Shown here: in pieces, positions 34,588-44,657 of the stretch
Numbering within the stretch: position 1 is the stretch's first letter
Layout: each line of letters begins with the position of its first letter
Source of the DNA: Methylobacterium sp. Leaf123
Lineage (GTDB): Bacteria > Pseudomonadota > Alphaproteobacteria > Rhizobiales > Beijerinckiaceae
DNA length: 64,000 nt
Direction of reading: 5' to 3'
Assembly: GCF_001423405.1 (NCBI RefSeq)
Contig: NZ_LMNS01000008.1
Location: forward strand, 24,931 to 88,930
Position numbers and translations under genes: made by a program
The notes under the pieces: model-generated
What the model saw: only the letters and a program-made list of their open reading frames with translations
Databases searched by the model: none
Told to the model about the DNA's origin: nothing

Positions 34588-35019
34588 ATGCACCGCCGCT
34601 TTGTCCTCGCCGTGGCCCTCGGGCTGCTCACCGGTTCGGCCCTTGCGCAATCCGCGACCGACCCGGTGGAGACCGTGCGGGCCTTCTACGCGGCGGACAA
34701 CATCAGCGCGGTGCGCTTCTACGCAAAATCACTGCGCACGCTCTACGAGCGCGACCAGGGCGAGGTCGGGCGGCTCGGATTCGCCTTCCATATCAACGGC
34801 CAGGACACCGAGCCGGGTTTCGCCAAGTCGCTGGCCCTCGCCCCGCTCTCGAACGAGGGCGACCGGGCCGAGGTGCGGGCGACCTTCCGCAACGGCGGGC
34901 CGCAGGAACTGCGCTACAACCTCGTACGCGAGGCGGGCGCCTGGAAGATCGCCAACGTCCGCTCGTTGAAGGGCGAGACCTGGGATCTTGTCGCCATCCT
35001 GTCGGCGCCGCTTCAGTAG
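34588..35019 (+). CDS. exported DUF3828-type protein
   Basis: 143 residues, ATG three bases after the glyQ stop. Signal peptide (RFVLAVALGLLTGSALA, cleavage before QSATDP). The mature domain resembles DUF3828 (VETVRAFYAADN, LYERDQ, LSNEGDRAEVRATFRN, LREAGAWKIANVRS). Possibly a periplasmic binding or lipid-associated small domain; no function established. Confidence 0.75.
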   Translation: MHRRFVLAVALGLLTGSALAQSATDPVETVRAFYAADNISAVRFYAKSLRTLYERDQGEVGRLGFAFHINGQDTEPGFAKSLALAPLSNEGDRAEVRATFRNGGPQELRYNLVREAGAWKIANVRSLKGETWDLVAILSAPLQ

Positions 35020-35099
35020 CGCGCCGAACCGCCCGTCATCGAAGCGACATCGGACGGGCGTAGGCGCGCCGCCTCTTGCAGGCTGATGAGACGCGCCCG

Positions 35100-36986
35100 A
35101 TGTCCGACACGCCCGACGCTCCGACCCTCGATGCGGTGATCGCGCACCGCTTCTCCCGGCGCGACCTGATGCGCGGCTCGCTGGCCGCCGCACTCGCCGC
35201 CGGAATCGCGCCTCAGGCCATCTCAGCCCCCGCCGACGCCGCTGCCTTCGACTTCCCCGAACTCGCCGCCGGCATCGATGAGCATCTGCATGTGGCCGAG
35301 GGCTACGAGGCGAAGCCTCTGCTGCGCTGGGGCGATCCGCTGTTTCCCGACGCGCCGGCCTTCGACCCGCGAAAGCAGAGCAGCCAGAGCCAGGAGCGCC
35401 AGTTCGGCTACAACAACGACTTCGTCGGCTTCATCCCGCTCGGCGACGACGGCCGGCGCGGCCTGCTCGTGGTCAACCACGAATACACCAATGCCGAGCT
35501 GATGTTTCCCGGCCTCGGTGCCAGCGACCGCAAGGGCGTGATCGCCGCCTTGAGCCCGGAACAGGTCGCGGTCGAGATGGCTGCCCATGGCGGTTCGGTG
35601 GTCGAGATCGTCCGCGAGGCGGAGGGTTGGCGCCCGGTGATCGGCTCGCACTACACGCGGCGCATCACGGCGGAGACGCCGATCGCCCTCACCGGCCCGG
35701 CGGCCGGCCATCCCCGCCTCAGGACCGAGGCCGACCCGAGCGGCCGGCGCGTGCTCGGCATGGTCAATAACTGCTCGGGCGGCGTCACACCCTGGGGGAC
35801 GTGGCTCTCGGGCGAGGAGAACATCAACTACTACTTTTCCGGCGTTCTCCCGGCCGGACATGCGGAGACCGGCAACGCGAAGGCGATCGGCCTGGGCAAC
35901 CCGCAATATGCCTGGAGCCGCTTCCATCCGCGCTTCGATCTCGCGCAGGCGCCGAACGAGCCGAACCGGTTCGGCTGGGTGGTCGAGATCGATCCGTTCG
36001 ATCCGGGCTCGGCCCCGAAGAAGCGCACGGCGCTCGGCCGGTTCAAGCATGAGGGGGCGGCGGGCGCGCGCGCACTCGACGGGCGCTACGTCGTCTATCT
36101 CGGCGACGACGAGCGCTTTCAGCACGTCTACCGCTTCGTCAGCGAGGGCCGTGTGCAGGCCGAGCGCAGGGCCAATGCCGACCTCCTCGATTCCGGCACC
36201 CTCAGCGTCGCCCGGTTCGAGCCCGACGGCACCGGCCGCTGGCTGCCTTTGGTGCACGGGGCGAACGGGCTCGATGCGGATAACGGTTTTGCCAGCCAGG
36301 CCGACGTGCTGATCGAGGCCCGCCGCGCCGCCAAAAGGCTCGGCGCCACGCCGATGGACCGGCCCGAGGACATCGAGGCGAACCCGCGCACCGGCCGCGT
36401 CTATGTGATGCTCACCAACAATTCGAAGCGCGCCGCCGACCAGACCGACCCCGCCAACCCCCGCGGCCCCAACGCCTTCGGCCACGTCATCGAGATCGCC
36501 CCCGACGGCACCGACCAAGCCGCCGAGACCTTCCGCTGGGAGGTGCTGGTGCGCTGCGGCGACCCGGCCAAGCCCGAGGTGAAGGCGAGCTTTTCCGCGC
36601 TCACCACCGAGAACGGCTGGTTCGGCATGCCCGACAACTGCACCTTCGATGGGCGCGGCCGCCTCTGGATCGCCACCGACGGCAACAACCGCCGCGCCAC
36701 CGGCCGGGCCGACGGCATCTGGGCGGTGGAGACGGAGGGCCCGCGCCGGGGTACGGCCCGCCACTTCCTGCGGGTGCCGGTGGGCGCCGAGATGTGCGGC
36801 CCCTGCTTCACCCCCGATGACGAGACCTTCTTCGTCGCCGTCCAGCATCCCGGCGAGCCCGATGAGGACGGCGCACTCGGCTCCTACGAAAGGCCCTCGA
36901 CCCGCTGGCCGGATTTTTCACCCGACCTGCCGCCGCGGCCGTCTGTCGTGGCGGTGCGGCGGATGGGCGGCGGGCGAATCGGGTGA
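35100..36986 (+). CDS. PhoX-family phosphatase (DUF839), Tat-exported
   Basis: 628 residues. The N-terminus has a twin-arginine signal: SRRDLMRGSLAAALAAGIAPQAIS. The body shows the PhoX/DUF839 layout: LLVVNHEYTNAELMFP, NNCSGGVTPWGTWLSGEENI, GRFKHEGAAGARALDGRYVVYLGDDERFQHVYRFVS, AMLTNNS-like VYVMLTNNS and a C-terminal PDNCTFDGRGRLWIATDGN. Ca/Fe-dependent alkaline phosphatases of this family act in the periplasm. ATG at 35100 is chosen; an in-frame TTG earlier is less signal-like. Confidence 0.9.
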   Translation: MSDTPDAPTLDAVIAHRFSRRDLMRGSLAAALAAGIAPQAISAPADAAAFDFPELAAGIDEHLHVAEGYEAKPLLRWGDPLFPDAPAFDPRKQSSQSQERQFGYNNDFVGFIPLGDDGRRGLLVVNHEYTNAELMFPGLGASDRKGVIAALSPEQVAVEMAAHGGSVVEIVREAEGWRPVIGSHYTRRITAETPIALTGPAAGHPRLRTEADPSGRRVLGMVNNCSGGVTPWGTWLSGEENINYYFSGVLPAGHAETGNAKAIGLGNPQYAWSRFHPRFDLAQAPNEPNRFGWVVEIDPFDPGSAPKKRTALGRFKHEGAAGARALDGRYVVYLGDDERFQHVYRFVSEGRVQAERRANADLLDSGTLSVARFEPDGTGRWLPLVHGANGLDADNGFASQADVLIEARRAAKRLGATPMDRPEDIEANPRTGRVYVMLTNNSKRAADQTDPANPRGPNAFGHVIEIAPDGTDQAAETFRWEVLVRCGDPAKPEVKASFSALTTENGWFGMPDNCTFDGRGRLWIATDGNNRRATGRADGIWAVETEGPRRGTARHFLRVPVGAEMCGPCFTPDDETFFVAVQHPGEPDEDGALGSYERPSTRWPDFSPDLPPRPSVVAVRRMGGGRIG

Positions 36987-37158
36987 CGGGGCTGTCATCG
37001 CGCGGCTCGGCGTCAGCGATCCAGGGACTTCGCGCGATCGGGAACGGTCGCGCTCTGGATCGCTTCGCGGACGCCTGCGATGACGAACGAGTGGCGGTGA
37101 CAGACCGGGCGCATCTCCCGTCTCGACGCGGCCCGAACGGGCGGCTATTCCCGCGCGC

Positions 37159-39339
37159 ATGCCTGACCTTCTGCTCGAACTCCGCTCCGAAGAGATCCCC
37201 GCGCGCATGCAGCGGCGTGCGGCCGAGGATCTGAAGAAGCTCGTCACCGACGCGCTGGTGGAGCGCGGTTTCCTCTACGAGGGCGCCAAGGCCTTCGCGA
37301 CGCCGCGGCGGCTGGCGCTGCACGTGGCCGGGCTGCCTGCCCGCGGCGAGGCCGTGCGCGAGGAGCGGCGCGGTCCCCGCGTCGGCGCGCCGGAGGCCGC
37401 CGTGCAGGGCTTCCTGAAGAGCGCGGGGCTGTCGAGCCTCGATCAGGCCACCACCGTCACCGATCCGAAGAAGGGCGAGTTCTACCTCGCGGTGATCGAG
37501 CGGCCCGGCCGCGAGACGCTGGACGTGCTGGCCGAGATTCTGCCGGGCATCATCAAGAGCTTCCCCTGGCCGAAATCGATGCGCTGGGGCGCGGCCTCGG
37601 CGCAGCCCGGAAGCTTGCGCTGGGTGCGCCCGCTGCAATCCATCGTCGCCACCTTCGGCCCCGAGACCGAGACGCCGGAAGTCGTGCCGTTCTCGGTCGA
37701 TGGCATCACGGCGGGCACGGTCACGCGCGGCCACCGCTTCCTCGCGCCCGAACCCTTCGAGGTGCGCCGCTTCGACGATTACGTGCCGGCGCTGGAGCGC
37801 GCCGAGGTGATCCTCGATGCCGACCGGCGCAAGGACATCATCCTGCACGACGCCAAGGATCTCGCCTTCGCCCGCGGCCTCGACCTCGTGGAGGACGAGG
37901 GCCTGCTGGAAGAGGTGGCCGGGCTGGTGGAGCGGCCCGTGGTGCTGATGGGCTCCTTTGAGGAGCGCTTCCTGGAGATCCCCGCCGAGGCGATCCGGGC
38001 GACGATCCGCGCCAACCAGAAGTGTTTCGTGTTGCGCAAATCCGGCTCGGACGAGCTGGCGCCGGCCTTCGTGCTGGTCTCGAACCTCGTTGCGTCGGAT
38101 GGCGGCGCTGCGATCACCGCCGGCAACGAGCGCGTGGTGCGGGCCCGCCTCTCGGACGCACGCTTCTTCTGGGAGACCGACAAGGCGACGAAGCTGGAGG
38201 ACCGCCTCCCAAAGCTCGATTCGATCGTCTTCCACGAGAAGCTCGGCACGCAAGGCGAGCGTGTCGCCCGCATCGCCGCGCTCGCACAGGAAATTGCGCC
38301 GCTGGTGGGCGCCGACCCGGCGCTCGCCGAGCGCGCGGCCCGGCTCGCCAAGGCCGACCTCGTCACCGAGATGGTCGGCGAGTTTCCGGAATTGCAGGGC
38401 CTGATGGGCCGCAAATACGCGGCGCTTCAGGGCGAGCACCCGAGCGTCGCCGCGGCGATCGAGGAGCATTACAAGCCGGTGGGCCCGAGCGACCGCGTGC
38501 CGACCGATCCGGTCTCCATCGCCGTGGCGCTGGCCGACAAGCTCGATACGCTCGTGGGGTTTTGGGCGATCGATGAGAAGCCGACGGGGAGTAAAGACCC
38601 GTATGCGCTGCGGCGCGCAGCGTTGGGTGTGACTCGGCTTGTTCTCACGTCTCACTCGCGCATTCATCTGATCGAATTGGCAAAGAAACTGGTTGGAGTT
38701 TTCGAAGGAAGCATTTCGGAAGATTCTATATGGCGTGTTGCCGCTACTTCTTCCGATGAATTTGCTACCAAGCCATTTGATCGAGAGGAAATGCTGGCGA
38801 TGATTGCTAGCGATCTCCTCGCCTTCTTCGCCGATCGCCTCAAAGTTTACCTGCGCGACCAGGGCGCCCGCCACGACCTGATCGACGCGGTCTTCGCCCT
38901 ACCCGGCCAGGACGATCTGCTGCTCGTCGTCCGCCGCGTCGAGGCGTTGGGCGAATTCCTGAGCACGGATGACGGAAAAAACCTGCTCGCCGGCTACAAG
39001 CGCGCGGCCAACATCCTGCGCATCGAGGAGAAGAAGGACGGCCGCGCCTATGACGAGGCCCCCGATGCGGGTCTCGCGGCCTCCGGTGAGCCGGAGGAAC
39101 GGGCGCTCGCCGAGGCGCTGGCGGCAGCTCGCCACGAGGCCTCTGCCGCAGTCGCAGCCGAGGATTTCGCCGGGGCGATGCGGGCGCTGTCGCGGTTGCG
39201 GGCGCCGGTGGACGCCTTCTTCGAGAAGGTCACCGTCAACGCCGACGACCCGGCCCTGCGCAAGAACCGGCTGCTGCTGCTCAACGCGCTCCGCGCGGCC
39301 ACCCGCGAGGTCGCCGACTTCTCGCGCATCGAGGGCTGA
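37159..39339 (+). CDS. glyS: glycyl-tRNA synthetase beta chain
   Basis: 726 residues; begins [25 protein letters not shown], the hallmark of GlyS, followed by GPKV-like [36 protein letters not shown] and the HD-type and anticodon-binding regions. The C-terminal end carries the DFDxFFxxVxVxxxDxxxRxNRLxLL pattern ([25 protein letters not shown]). It binds the tRNA acceptor and anticodon for the GlyQ subunit. A 180-base stretch near 38641-38820 has a markedly lower GC (about 47% by hand count of three 60-base lines) than the rest. Confidence 0.96.
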   Translation: MPDLLLELRSEEIPARMQRRAAEDLKKLVTDALVERGFLYEGAKAFATPRRLALHVAGLPARGEAVREERRGPRVGAPEAAVQGFLKSAGLSSLDQATTVTDPKKGEFYLAVIERPGRETLDVLAEILPGIIKSFPWPKSMRWGAASAQPGSLRWVRPLQSIVATFGPETETPEVVPFSVDGITAGTVTRGHRFLAPEPFEVRRFDDYVPALERAEVILDADRRKDIILHDAKDLAFARGLDLVEDEGLLEEVAGLVERPVVLMGSFEERFLEIPAEAIRATIRANQKCFVLRKSGSDELAPAFVLVSNLVASDGGAAITAGNERVVRARLSDARFFWETDKATKLEDRLPKLDSIVFHEKLGTQGERVARIAALAQEIAPLVGADPALAERAARLAKADLVTEMVGEFPELQGLMGRKYAALQGEHPSVAAAIEEHYKPVGPSDRVPTDPVSIAVALADKLDTLVGFWAIDEKPTGSKDPYALRRAALGVTRLVLTSHSRIHLIELAKKLVGVFEGSISEDSIWRVAATSSDEFATKPFDREEMLAMIASDLLAFFADRLKVYLRDQGARHDLIDAVFALPGQDDLLLVVRRVEALGEFLSTDDGKNLLAGYKRAANILRIEEKKDGRAYDEAPDAGLAASGEPEERALAEALAAARHEASAAVAAEDFAGAMRALSRLRAPVDAFFEKVTVNADDPALRKNRLLLLNALRAATREVADFSRIEG

Positions 39340-39646
39340 CGGGTCCGAGAGGCCGGGTCGGCGCGCCGGCCCAGCCGCTCGGGCGATCCGGGCATCGCGG
39401 CGCTCGAGCGTGCGTAACATTTACGCCGCAAGTACAGAGGCGATCGGGGATAACACTCACACGATTTCGAGCTGTGGCTCTTGGGCAATCGTCGTTTGTC
39501 CTGAAACATGCTTCAGATCCGGGCCTGTTTCACCCGGCGCGCTTTCCGTCGAAGTGGTTGCCGGTTCGGCAACGGAAAGCGCGTCACAACGAGGGTCCGG
39601 AGGCGCCGTCCTGATAGGATCAGGTCGACATCTCTCATGTCGGTCG
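39340..39646. other. intergenic region
   Basis: Downstream of glyS, upstream of the LuxR regulator. Contains repeat copy D (39536-39637). No small gene or tRNA seen. Confidence 0.5.
39536..39637. repeat. dispersed intergenic repeat, type 1 (copy D)
   Basis: GGCGCGCTTTCCGTCGAAGTGGTTGCCGGTTCGGCAACGGAAAGCGCGTCACAACGAGGGTCCGGAGGCGCCGTCCTGATAGGATCAGGTCGACATC pattern. Divergent from A-C but with the same two-stem arrangement. Confidence 0.75.
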
Positions 39647-40774
39647 ATGCCCGGTTTCGATCCTCTTGCCTTGATCGACGCGTGTTACGCGGCGGCCGTC
39701 GAGCCCGAGACGTGGTCCGACGCGCTCGACGGGATCGCCGATGCGGTCGGGGCCCGCGGTGCGGTGATCGTCTCGCACGATCCCGCGCGCACCGCGCAGA
39801 CGCTGGCCTCCGAGCGGATCGCCGACGTGAACCTCGATTACGGCGTCGGCGGCTGGTGGCAGCACGACTCACGCATCCGTCTCGGCCGCGAACGCGGCAT
39901 CATGCGGCCGGGCACGGTCACGGTCGATGAGATGTACCTCACGGCCGAGGAGAAGCGCGCCGACCCGTTCTTCCAGCACTTCATCGACCGGCACCGCCTC
40001 GGCAATCTCTGCGCCTATATCGGCGCCGATCCGATGGACCGCCATACCCTGTCGTTCAGCGCTTCGCGCGATGTGCGCAAGGGGCCGTTCGAGGGCGCCG
40101 AGATCGAGCGGATGGGTCTCGTCGGCCCGCACGTCATCCGCGCCTTCCGGTTGACGGCGCTCGTCGGCGAGATGCGGCGCGAGGCGGAGGGGCAGACCTC
40201 CGCCCTGGAGCGGATGCGGGCCGGCATCGTCGTCCTCGATGCCCGCGGCCGAGTCCATCTCGTCAGCCCGATGGCAGAGGGGCTGGCGGCCGGCTACCTC
40301 GCCCTTCGAACCGGTGCCGAGCCGGTGGCGGCAGAGCCTGCCGAGGGCGCACGGTTCGACCGCTTCCTGGCGGATGCTCTGCCGGGACGAATTGGGCCGC
40401 GGCAGGACACGATCCTGCTGCGCTGCCGGGCCGGCGGGCGTCCGCTCTATATCGAGGCGCTTCCCTTGCGCGGCGCCGATCCGTTTCCGGTGGCCGGCGC
40501 CGGGCTCGGGGGCGGCGTCGTCCTGCTCCTGCGCGACCTGCTGGCGCCGAGCACGCGCCCGATCGAGCCGTTGCTGGAACAGCTCGGCCTCACCCGAGCC
40601 GAGGCGCGGGTCGCGGCGATGGTCGGTCGCGGGGCGCCTCCGCGGGAGGCGGCCGAGCAACTCGCCGTCGGCGAGAGCACGGTCCGCAGCCAGCTCAAGG
40701 CGGTCTATGGCAAGCTGGCGATCCGTCGGCAGAGCGAGCTGGCGGTCTTCATCACCCGTCTCGACAGCCTCTGA
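39647..40774 (+). CDS. LuxR-family transcriptional regulator
   Basis: 375 residues. A long N-terminal sensor-like domain, without a receiver, covers about 1-300 and includes a PAS-like segment (RAGIVVLDARGRVHLVS). The C-terminal LuxR-type HTH is LTRAEARVAAMVGRGAPPREAAEQLAVGESTVRSQLKAVYGKLAIRRQSELAVF. ATG at 39647; the longer in-frame reading overlaps glyS and the repeat. No acyl-homoserine lactone synthase gene is close, so it may be a solo or orphan regulator, or respond to another ligand. Confidence 0.86.
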   Translation: MPGFDPLALIDACYAAAVEPETWSDALDGIADAVGARGAVIVSHDPARTAQTLASERIADVNLDYGVGGWWQHDSRIRLGRERGIMRPGTVTVDEMYLTAEEKRADPFFQHFIDRHRLGNLCAYIGADPMDRHTLSFSASRDVRKGPFEGAEIERMGLVGPHVIRAFRLTALVGEMRREAEGQTSALERMRAGIVVLDARGRVHLVSPMAEGLAAGYLALRTGAEPVAAEPAEGARFDRFLADALPGRIGPRQDTILLRCRAGGRPLYIEALPLRGADPFPVAGAGLGGGVVLLLRDLLAPSTRPIEPLLEQLGLTRAEARVAAMVGRGAPPREAAEQLAVGESTVRSQLKAVYGKLAIRRQSELAVFITRLDSL

Positions 40775-40786
40775 CGCGCGCGTTCC

Positions 40787-42604
40787 CTATTCCGGCTCGT
40801 CCCGACGCTGGCGCAGTTCGGGGGCGGGCTGCTCCGGTTCGGCGACCGGCGTGCCCTGGCTCTCCGAGCGGCTCGAATCCACGAAGAGCCGCGCCTCACC
40901 CTCGCGCACGCCGAGGCTGCGCAGAGCGTAGGTCATCATCCCGAGCGCCAGCTCCCGCTCGGCCATGAGGACGAGGCCGACGCCGTCCTCCTCCAGCCGG
41001 CGCCGCTCGCTGTCGCTATGGGTGCGCACCACGCTGTCGATGCCGGGATTGGTCGCCCGCGCCTTGGTGAGCAGCCGCCGCGCCTGATGCGGGTCGGGCG
41101 TCGCGACGACGACGAGGCGGGCGGAGCCGATATCGGCGGCCTCGAGGATTCCGGGCGCCGTGGCGTCGCCGAACACCGCCGGCACGCCCTGGGCGCGCAA
41201 CTCCTCGACCCGGCGCCGGTCGCGCTCCACCACCACGAAGGGCAGGTTCCAATCCTGCAACGCCTTGCCGATGGCGCTGCCGACGCGGCCATAGCCGATG
41301 ATCACCGCGTGGCCACTCATGCCCGGCGCGGGTGCGTTGACCGGCAGCGGGCCGGCGGCGCGGCGTTCCAGGCGGCGGCGCAGCTCCGGCCGCTCGCCGA
41401 GCCAGCGCGACACCCGGGCGGCCAGGGCGAAGAACAGCGGATTGAGGGTGATCGACAGCAGCGCGCCGCCGAGGATCAGGTCGCGCCCCTCCTCCGGCAG
41501 CAGCTTCAGCGAGATGCCGAGACCGGCGAGGATGAACGAGAATTCGCCGATCTGCGCGAGGCTCGCGGCGATGGTGAGCGCCGTGCCGACGGGATGACCG
41601 AAGGCGAGCACGATGGCGACGGCCGCCAGCGACTTGCCAAGCACGATGACGCCGACCACACCGAGGATCGAGAGCGGCGCGCGCAGGACGATGCCCGGAT
41701 CGAACAGCATGCCGACCGAGACGAAGAACAAAACCGCGAAGGCGTCCTGCAACGGCAGGGAATCGGCCGCGGCCTGATGGCTGAGGTCGGATTCGGCGAG
41801 CACCATCCCGGCGAAGAACGCGCCGAGCGCGAAGGACACGCCGAACAGCTCGGAGGAGGCGAAGGCGATGCCGACGGCGCTCGCCAACACGGCCAGGGTG
41901 AACAGCTCGCGTGAGCCGGTGCGGGCGGCCAGACCCAGCAGGTAGGGAATGAGGCGCCGCCCACCGACCAGCATCACGGCGACGAACACGCCGACCTTGG
42001 CGAGTGTCAGCCCGAGCGTCACCCAAAGGCCGTGCTCCGGCGGGCCGTGATGGCCGGCGGCCTGCATCGCCTCGCCGCCGAGCGAGGGCGCGAGCGCGGG
42101 CAGCAGCACCAGGGCCACCACCATGGCGAGATCTTCGACGATCAGCCAGCCGACGGCGATGCGGCCCTTGTCCGTGTCGAGAAGCCCCTGCCCTTCGAGC
42201 GCCCGCAGCAGCACGACGGTGCTCGCCACCGAGAGCGCCAGCCCGAAGACGAGGCCCGCCCCGGGGCCCCAGCCGAACCCCCAGGCGAGCGCCGCGCCCA
42301 TGGCGGTCGCGACCGTGATCTGCACGATCGCGCCCGGCAGGGCGATGGTGCGGACGGCGAGCAGGTCCCCGATGGAGAAGTGAAGGCCGACGCCGAACAT
42401 CAGCAGGATGACGCCGAGTTCGGCGAGCTGGCTCGCGAGCGCCGGATTGCCGACGAAGCCCGGCGTGAACGGGCCGATGGCGATGCCGGCGACGAGGTAT
42501 CCGACGAGCGGCGGAAGCCGCATCCGCTGGGCCAGCATGCCGCCGATGAACGCGCAGACCAGCCCCAGCGCGATGATCGAGATGAGTTCGGTGGCGTGCT
42601 GCAA
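40787..42604 (-). CDS. CPA2 cation:proton antiporter with RCK domain (KefB/YbaL-like)
   Basis: 605 residues. A 12-13 helix Na+/H+ exchanger domain (LVCAFIGGMLAQRMRLPPLVGYLVAGIAIGPFTPG, FSLALGAFFAGMVLAESDLSHQAA) occupies about 1-385. The C-terminal RCK/TrkA-N domain (HAVIIGYGRVGSAIGKALQDWNLPFVVVERD, VFGDATAPGILEAADI) binds nucleotide to gate K+ efflux. KefB/YbaL type by layout; no KefG-like ancillary gene nearby. Inner membrane. Followed (in the transcription direction) by the convergent regulator gene. Confidence 0.9.
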   Translation of the reverse strand: MQHATELISIIALGLVCAFIGGMLAQRMRLPPLVGYLVAGIAIGPFTPGFVGNPALASQLAELGVILLMFGVGLHFSIGDLLAVRTIALPGAIVQITVATAMGAALAWGFGWGPGAGLVFGLALSVASTVVLLRALEGQGLLDTDKGRIAVGWLIVEDLAMVVALVLLPALAPSLGGEAMQAAGHHGPPEHGLWVTLGLTLAKVGVFVAVMLVGGRRLIPYLLGLAARTGSRELFTLAVLASAVGIAFASSELFGVSFALGAFFAGMVLAESDLSHQAAADSLPLQDAFAVLFFVSVGMLFDPGIVLRAPLSILGVVGVIVLGKSLAAVAIVLAFGHPVGTALTIAASLAQIGEFSFILAGLGISLKLLPEEGRDLILGGALLSITLNPLFFALAARVSRWLGERPELRRRLERRAAGPLPVNAPAPGMSGHAVIIGYGRVGSAIGKALQDWNLPFVVVERDRRRVEELRAQGVPAVFGDATAPGILEAADIGSARLVVVATPDPHQARRLLTKARATNPGIDSVVRTHSDSERRRLEEDGVGLVLMAERELALGMMTYALRSLGVREGEARLFVDSSRSESQGTPVAEPEQPAPELRQRRDEPE

Positions 42605-42617
42605 CGCGCTTCTATCC

Positions 42618-42643
42618 TCCTGGGGCAGGAGCCGGCCCCAGGA
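42618..42643 (-). terminator. phaC 3' hairpin candidate
   Basis: Perfect inverted repeat TCCTGGGGC / GCCCCAGGA with an 8-base loop between phaC and the antiporter, both on the minus strand. It also overlaps the AGGAGG RBS of the antiporter, so it might regulate translation instead. Confidence 0.45.
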
Positions 42644-42713
42644 TCAGATAAGGCAAATCACGGTCCCGTGTCCGCAACAGCGATGCGGCGGATGCACGGT
42701 TCCTGTCGATCCA

Positions 42714-44531
42714 TCACGCCTTCATGCGGACATAGGTGCCCGGTGCCGGCGCGAGGGACGGCAGCGCCCCGGTTCCCGGAATGCGCGCGGGCACGCGCTC
42801 GGGCGCCTGCTCCTCGAGCCACTTGAACCAATAGGGCCACCACGAGCCGGGATGCTCCGTCGCCGCCTCGACCCAATCCTCGAAGCGGCCCCTCGCCGGA
42901 CCGCCGGTGCGAAAGCCGTATTTGGCCTTGGGGCCGGGCGGGGCGACGACGCCGGCGATGTGGCCCGATCCCGCCAGCACGTAATCCACCTTGCCGCCGA
43001 ACTTGGCCGACCCTTCGAAGACCGAGAGCGCCGGGGCGATGTGGTCCTCGCGGGTGGCGAGGTTGAAGACCGGCACCTTCACCTTCTTGAGGTCGAGGCG
43101 CACGTTGCCGAGCACCATCTGCCCCTTGGCGAGCGTGTTGTTGAGGTAGCAATTGCGCAGGTAGAACGAGTGGTTGGCCGCGGGCATCCGCGTGGCGTCC
43201 GCGTTCCAGTAGAGCAGGTCGAAGGCGGCCGGCGCCTTGCCGCGCACGTAGTTGTTGACGACGTAGGACCAGATCAGGTCGTTGGGCCTGAGCATGTTGA
43301 AGGCGTTGGCCATGCGCGCGCCTTCCAGATAGCCGTTTTCGGCCATCCGCTCCTCGATCGCCTTGATCTGTCCCTCGTCGGCGAAGACCTTGAGGTCGCC
43401 GGCATGGGTGAAATCGACCTGCGTGGTGAGGAAGGTCGCGCTCTTGATCCGGCGGTTGCCGGTCGCCGCCTGGTAGGCCAGCGTGACGGCGAGCAGGGTG
43501 CCGCCGACGCAGTAGCCCGCCGCCGCGACATCGGTCTCGCCGGTCGCCACGCCGATCATGTCGATGGCGGTCTCGATGCCCTCCCGCATGTAGGACTCGA
43601 AGTCCTTGTCGCGGTGGCGCTCGTCCGGGTTCACCCAGGAGATCACGAACACCGTGATCCCCTGAGAGACCATCCAGCCGATGAGGCTCTTCTGCGGGTT
43701 GAGATCGAGGATGTAGAACTTGTTGATCCAGGGCGGCACGATCAGCAGCGGTCGCTTCAGGACCGTCTCGGTCACCGGCGCGTACTGGATCAACTCCATC
43801 AGATCGTTGCGGAAGATGACCTCGCCGGGGGTCACCGCCACGTCCTTGCCGAAGGTGAAGGCGGACAGGTCCGTCTGCCGCACCCGGAGCTGACCGCCGC
43901 CGGCTTCCAGATCCTCCTGCAGCATCTTCATGCCGCGCATCAGGTTGGCGCCCCCCTCCTCCAGCGTCTGGCGCAGGAGTTCGGGGTTGGTCATCACGAA
44001 GTTCGAGGGCGAGTAGGCCGAGAGGAGCTGGCGCAGGTAGAACTCCGCCTTGTGGCGGGTGTGTTCATCGATGCCGTCGGCGGTCTCGACCATTTCCTCG
44101 GCCCAGCGGCCGAGGAGCAGATAGCTCTGCTTGATCAGGTCGAAGACCGGATTCGCGGTCCAATCGGCATGGGCGAAGCGCTTGTCCGTGGGCGGGGGCT
44201 GGACGATCGGCTGGGTGGCGGCACCCTGCATCCGGGTCAGGGTCGAGGCCCAGAGCGCGGCGAAGGACTGGCCGAGCTTGGTCTGAGCCTGGAGCGCCTT
44301 CTCGGGATCTTTCAGCCATGTCTCCGCGACCCGCGTGAGGGTGCGGGTCATCTCGTCGATCTCGCCGGCGCCCTGCATCTTCGCGCCCGAGAGCAAGGCG
44401 CCCTGGCCCGCCTGCTCGAACGGCTTCAGCGAGGCGGCCGCCGATTGCCGGAACACCTCCGCGAGTTGATTCGCGTTGCGCGCGATGGTCTCGAAATCCG
44501 GCGCTGCCGGGTTCGTCCGCTCCGTGGCCAC
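42714..44531 (-). CDS. phaC: class I poly(3-hydroxyalkanoate) synthase
   Basis: 605 residues from a GTG (VATERTNPAAPD) with GGAGG nine bases upstream. Polymerises (R)-3-hydroxyacyl-CoA into PHB granules. Catalytic Cys in the lipase-like box AAGYCVGGTLLA, Asp in ATREDHIAPA, His in GSGHIAGV. The N-terminal region (about 1-230) is the interaction domain, and PPWINKFYILDLNP precedes the catalytic fold. Carbon storage is a known trait of methylotrophic Methylobacterium. Monocistronic; phaA/B are not in the window. Confidence 0.97.
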   Translation of the reverse strand: MATERTNPAAPDFETIARNANQLAEVFRQSAAASLKPFEQAGQGALLSGAKMQGAGEIDEMTRTLTRVAETWLKDPEKALQAQTKLGQSFAALWASTLTRMQGAATQPIVQPPPTDKRFAHADWTANPVFDLIKQSYLLLGRWAEEMVETADGIDEHTRHKAEFYLRQLLSAYSPSNFVMTNPELLRQTLEEGGANLMRGMKMLQEDLEAGGGQLRVRQTDLSAFTFGKDVAVTPGEVIFRNDLMELIQYAPVTETVLKRPLLIVPPWINKFYILDLNPQKSLIGWMVSQGITVFVISWVNPDERHRDKDFESYMREGIETAIDMIGVATGETDVAAAGYCVGGTLLAVTLAYQAATGNRRIKSATFLTTQVDFTHAGDLKVFADEGQIKAIEERMAENGYLEGARMANAFNMLRPNDLIWSYVVNNYVRGKAPAAFDLLYWNADATRMPAANHSFYLRNCYLNNTLAKGQMVLGNVRLDLKKVKVPVFNLATREDHIAPALSVFEGSAKFGGKVDYVLAGSGHIAGVVAPPGPKAKYGFRTGGPARGRFEDWVEAATEHPGSWWPYWFKWLEEQAPERVPARIPGTGALPSLAPAPGTYVRMKA

Positions 44532-44657
44532 GCGACACGTCCTCCCAAGGTCCGCCCGCATCCCGCCCCGTGGGACGGCCCGAGCCTCGTTTCCGACAAA
44601 TTAACGCTCCACCCCGCAGAAGTCGCCCGCCCCGGGCTCCATTTTCAGACCGTTGTC

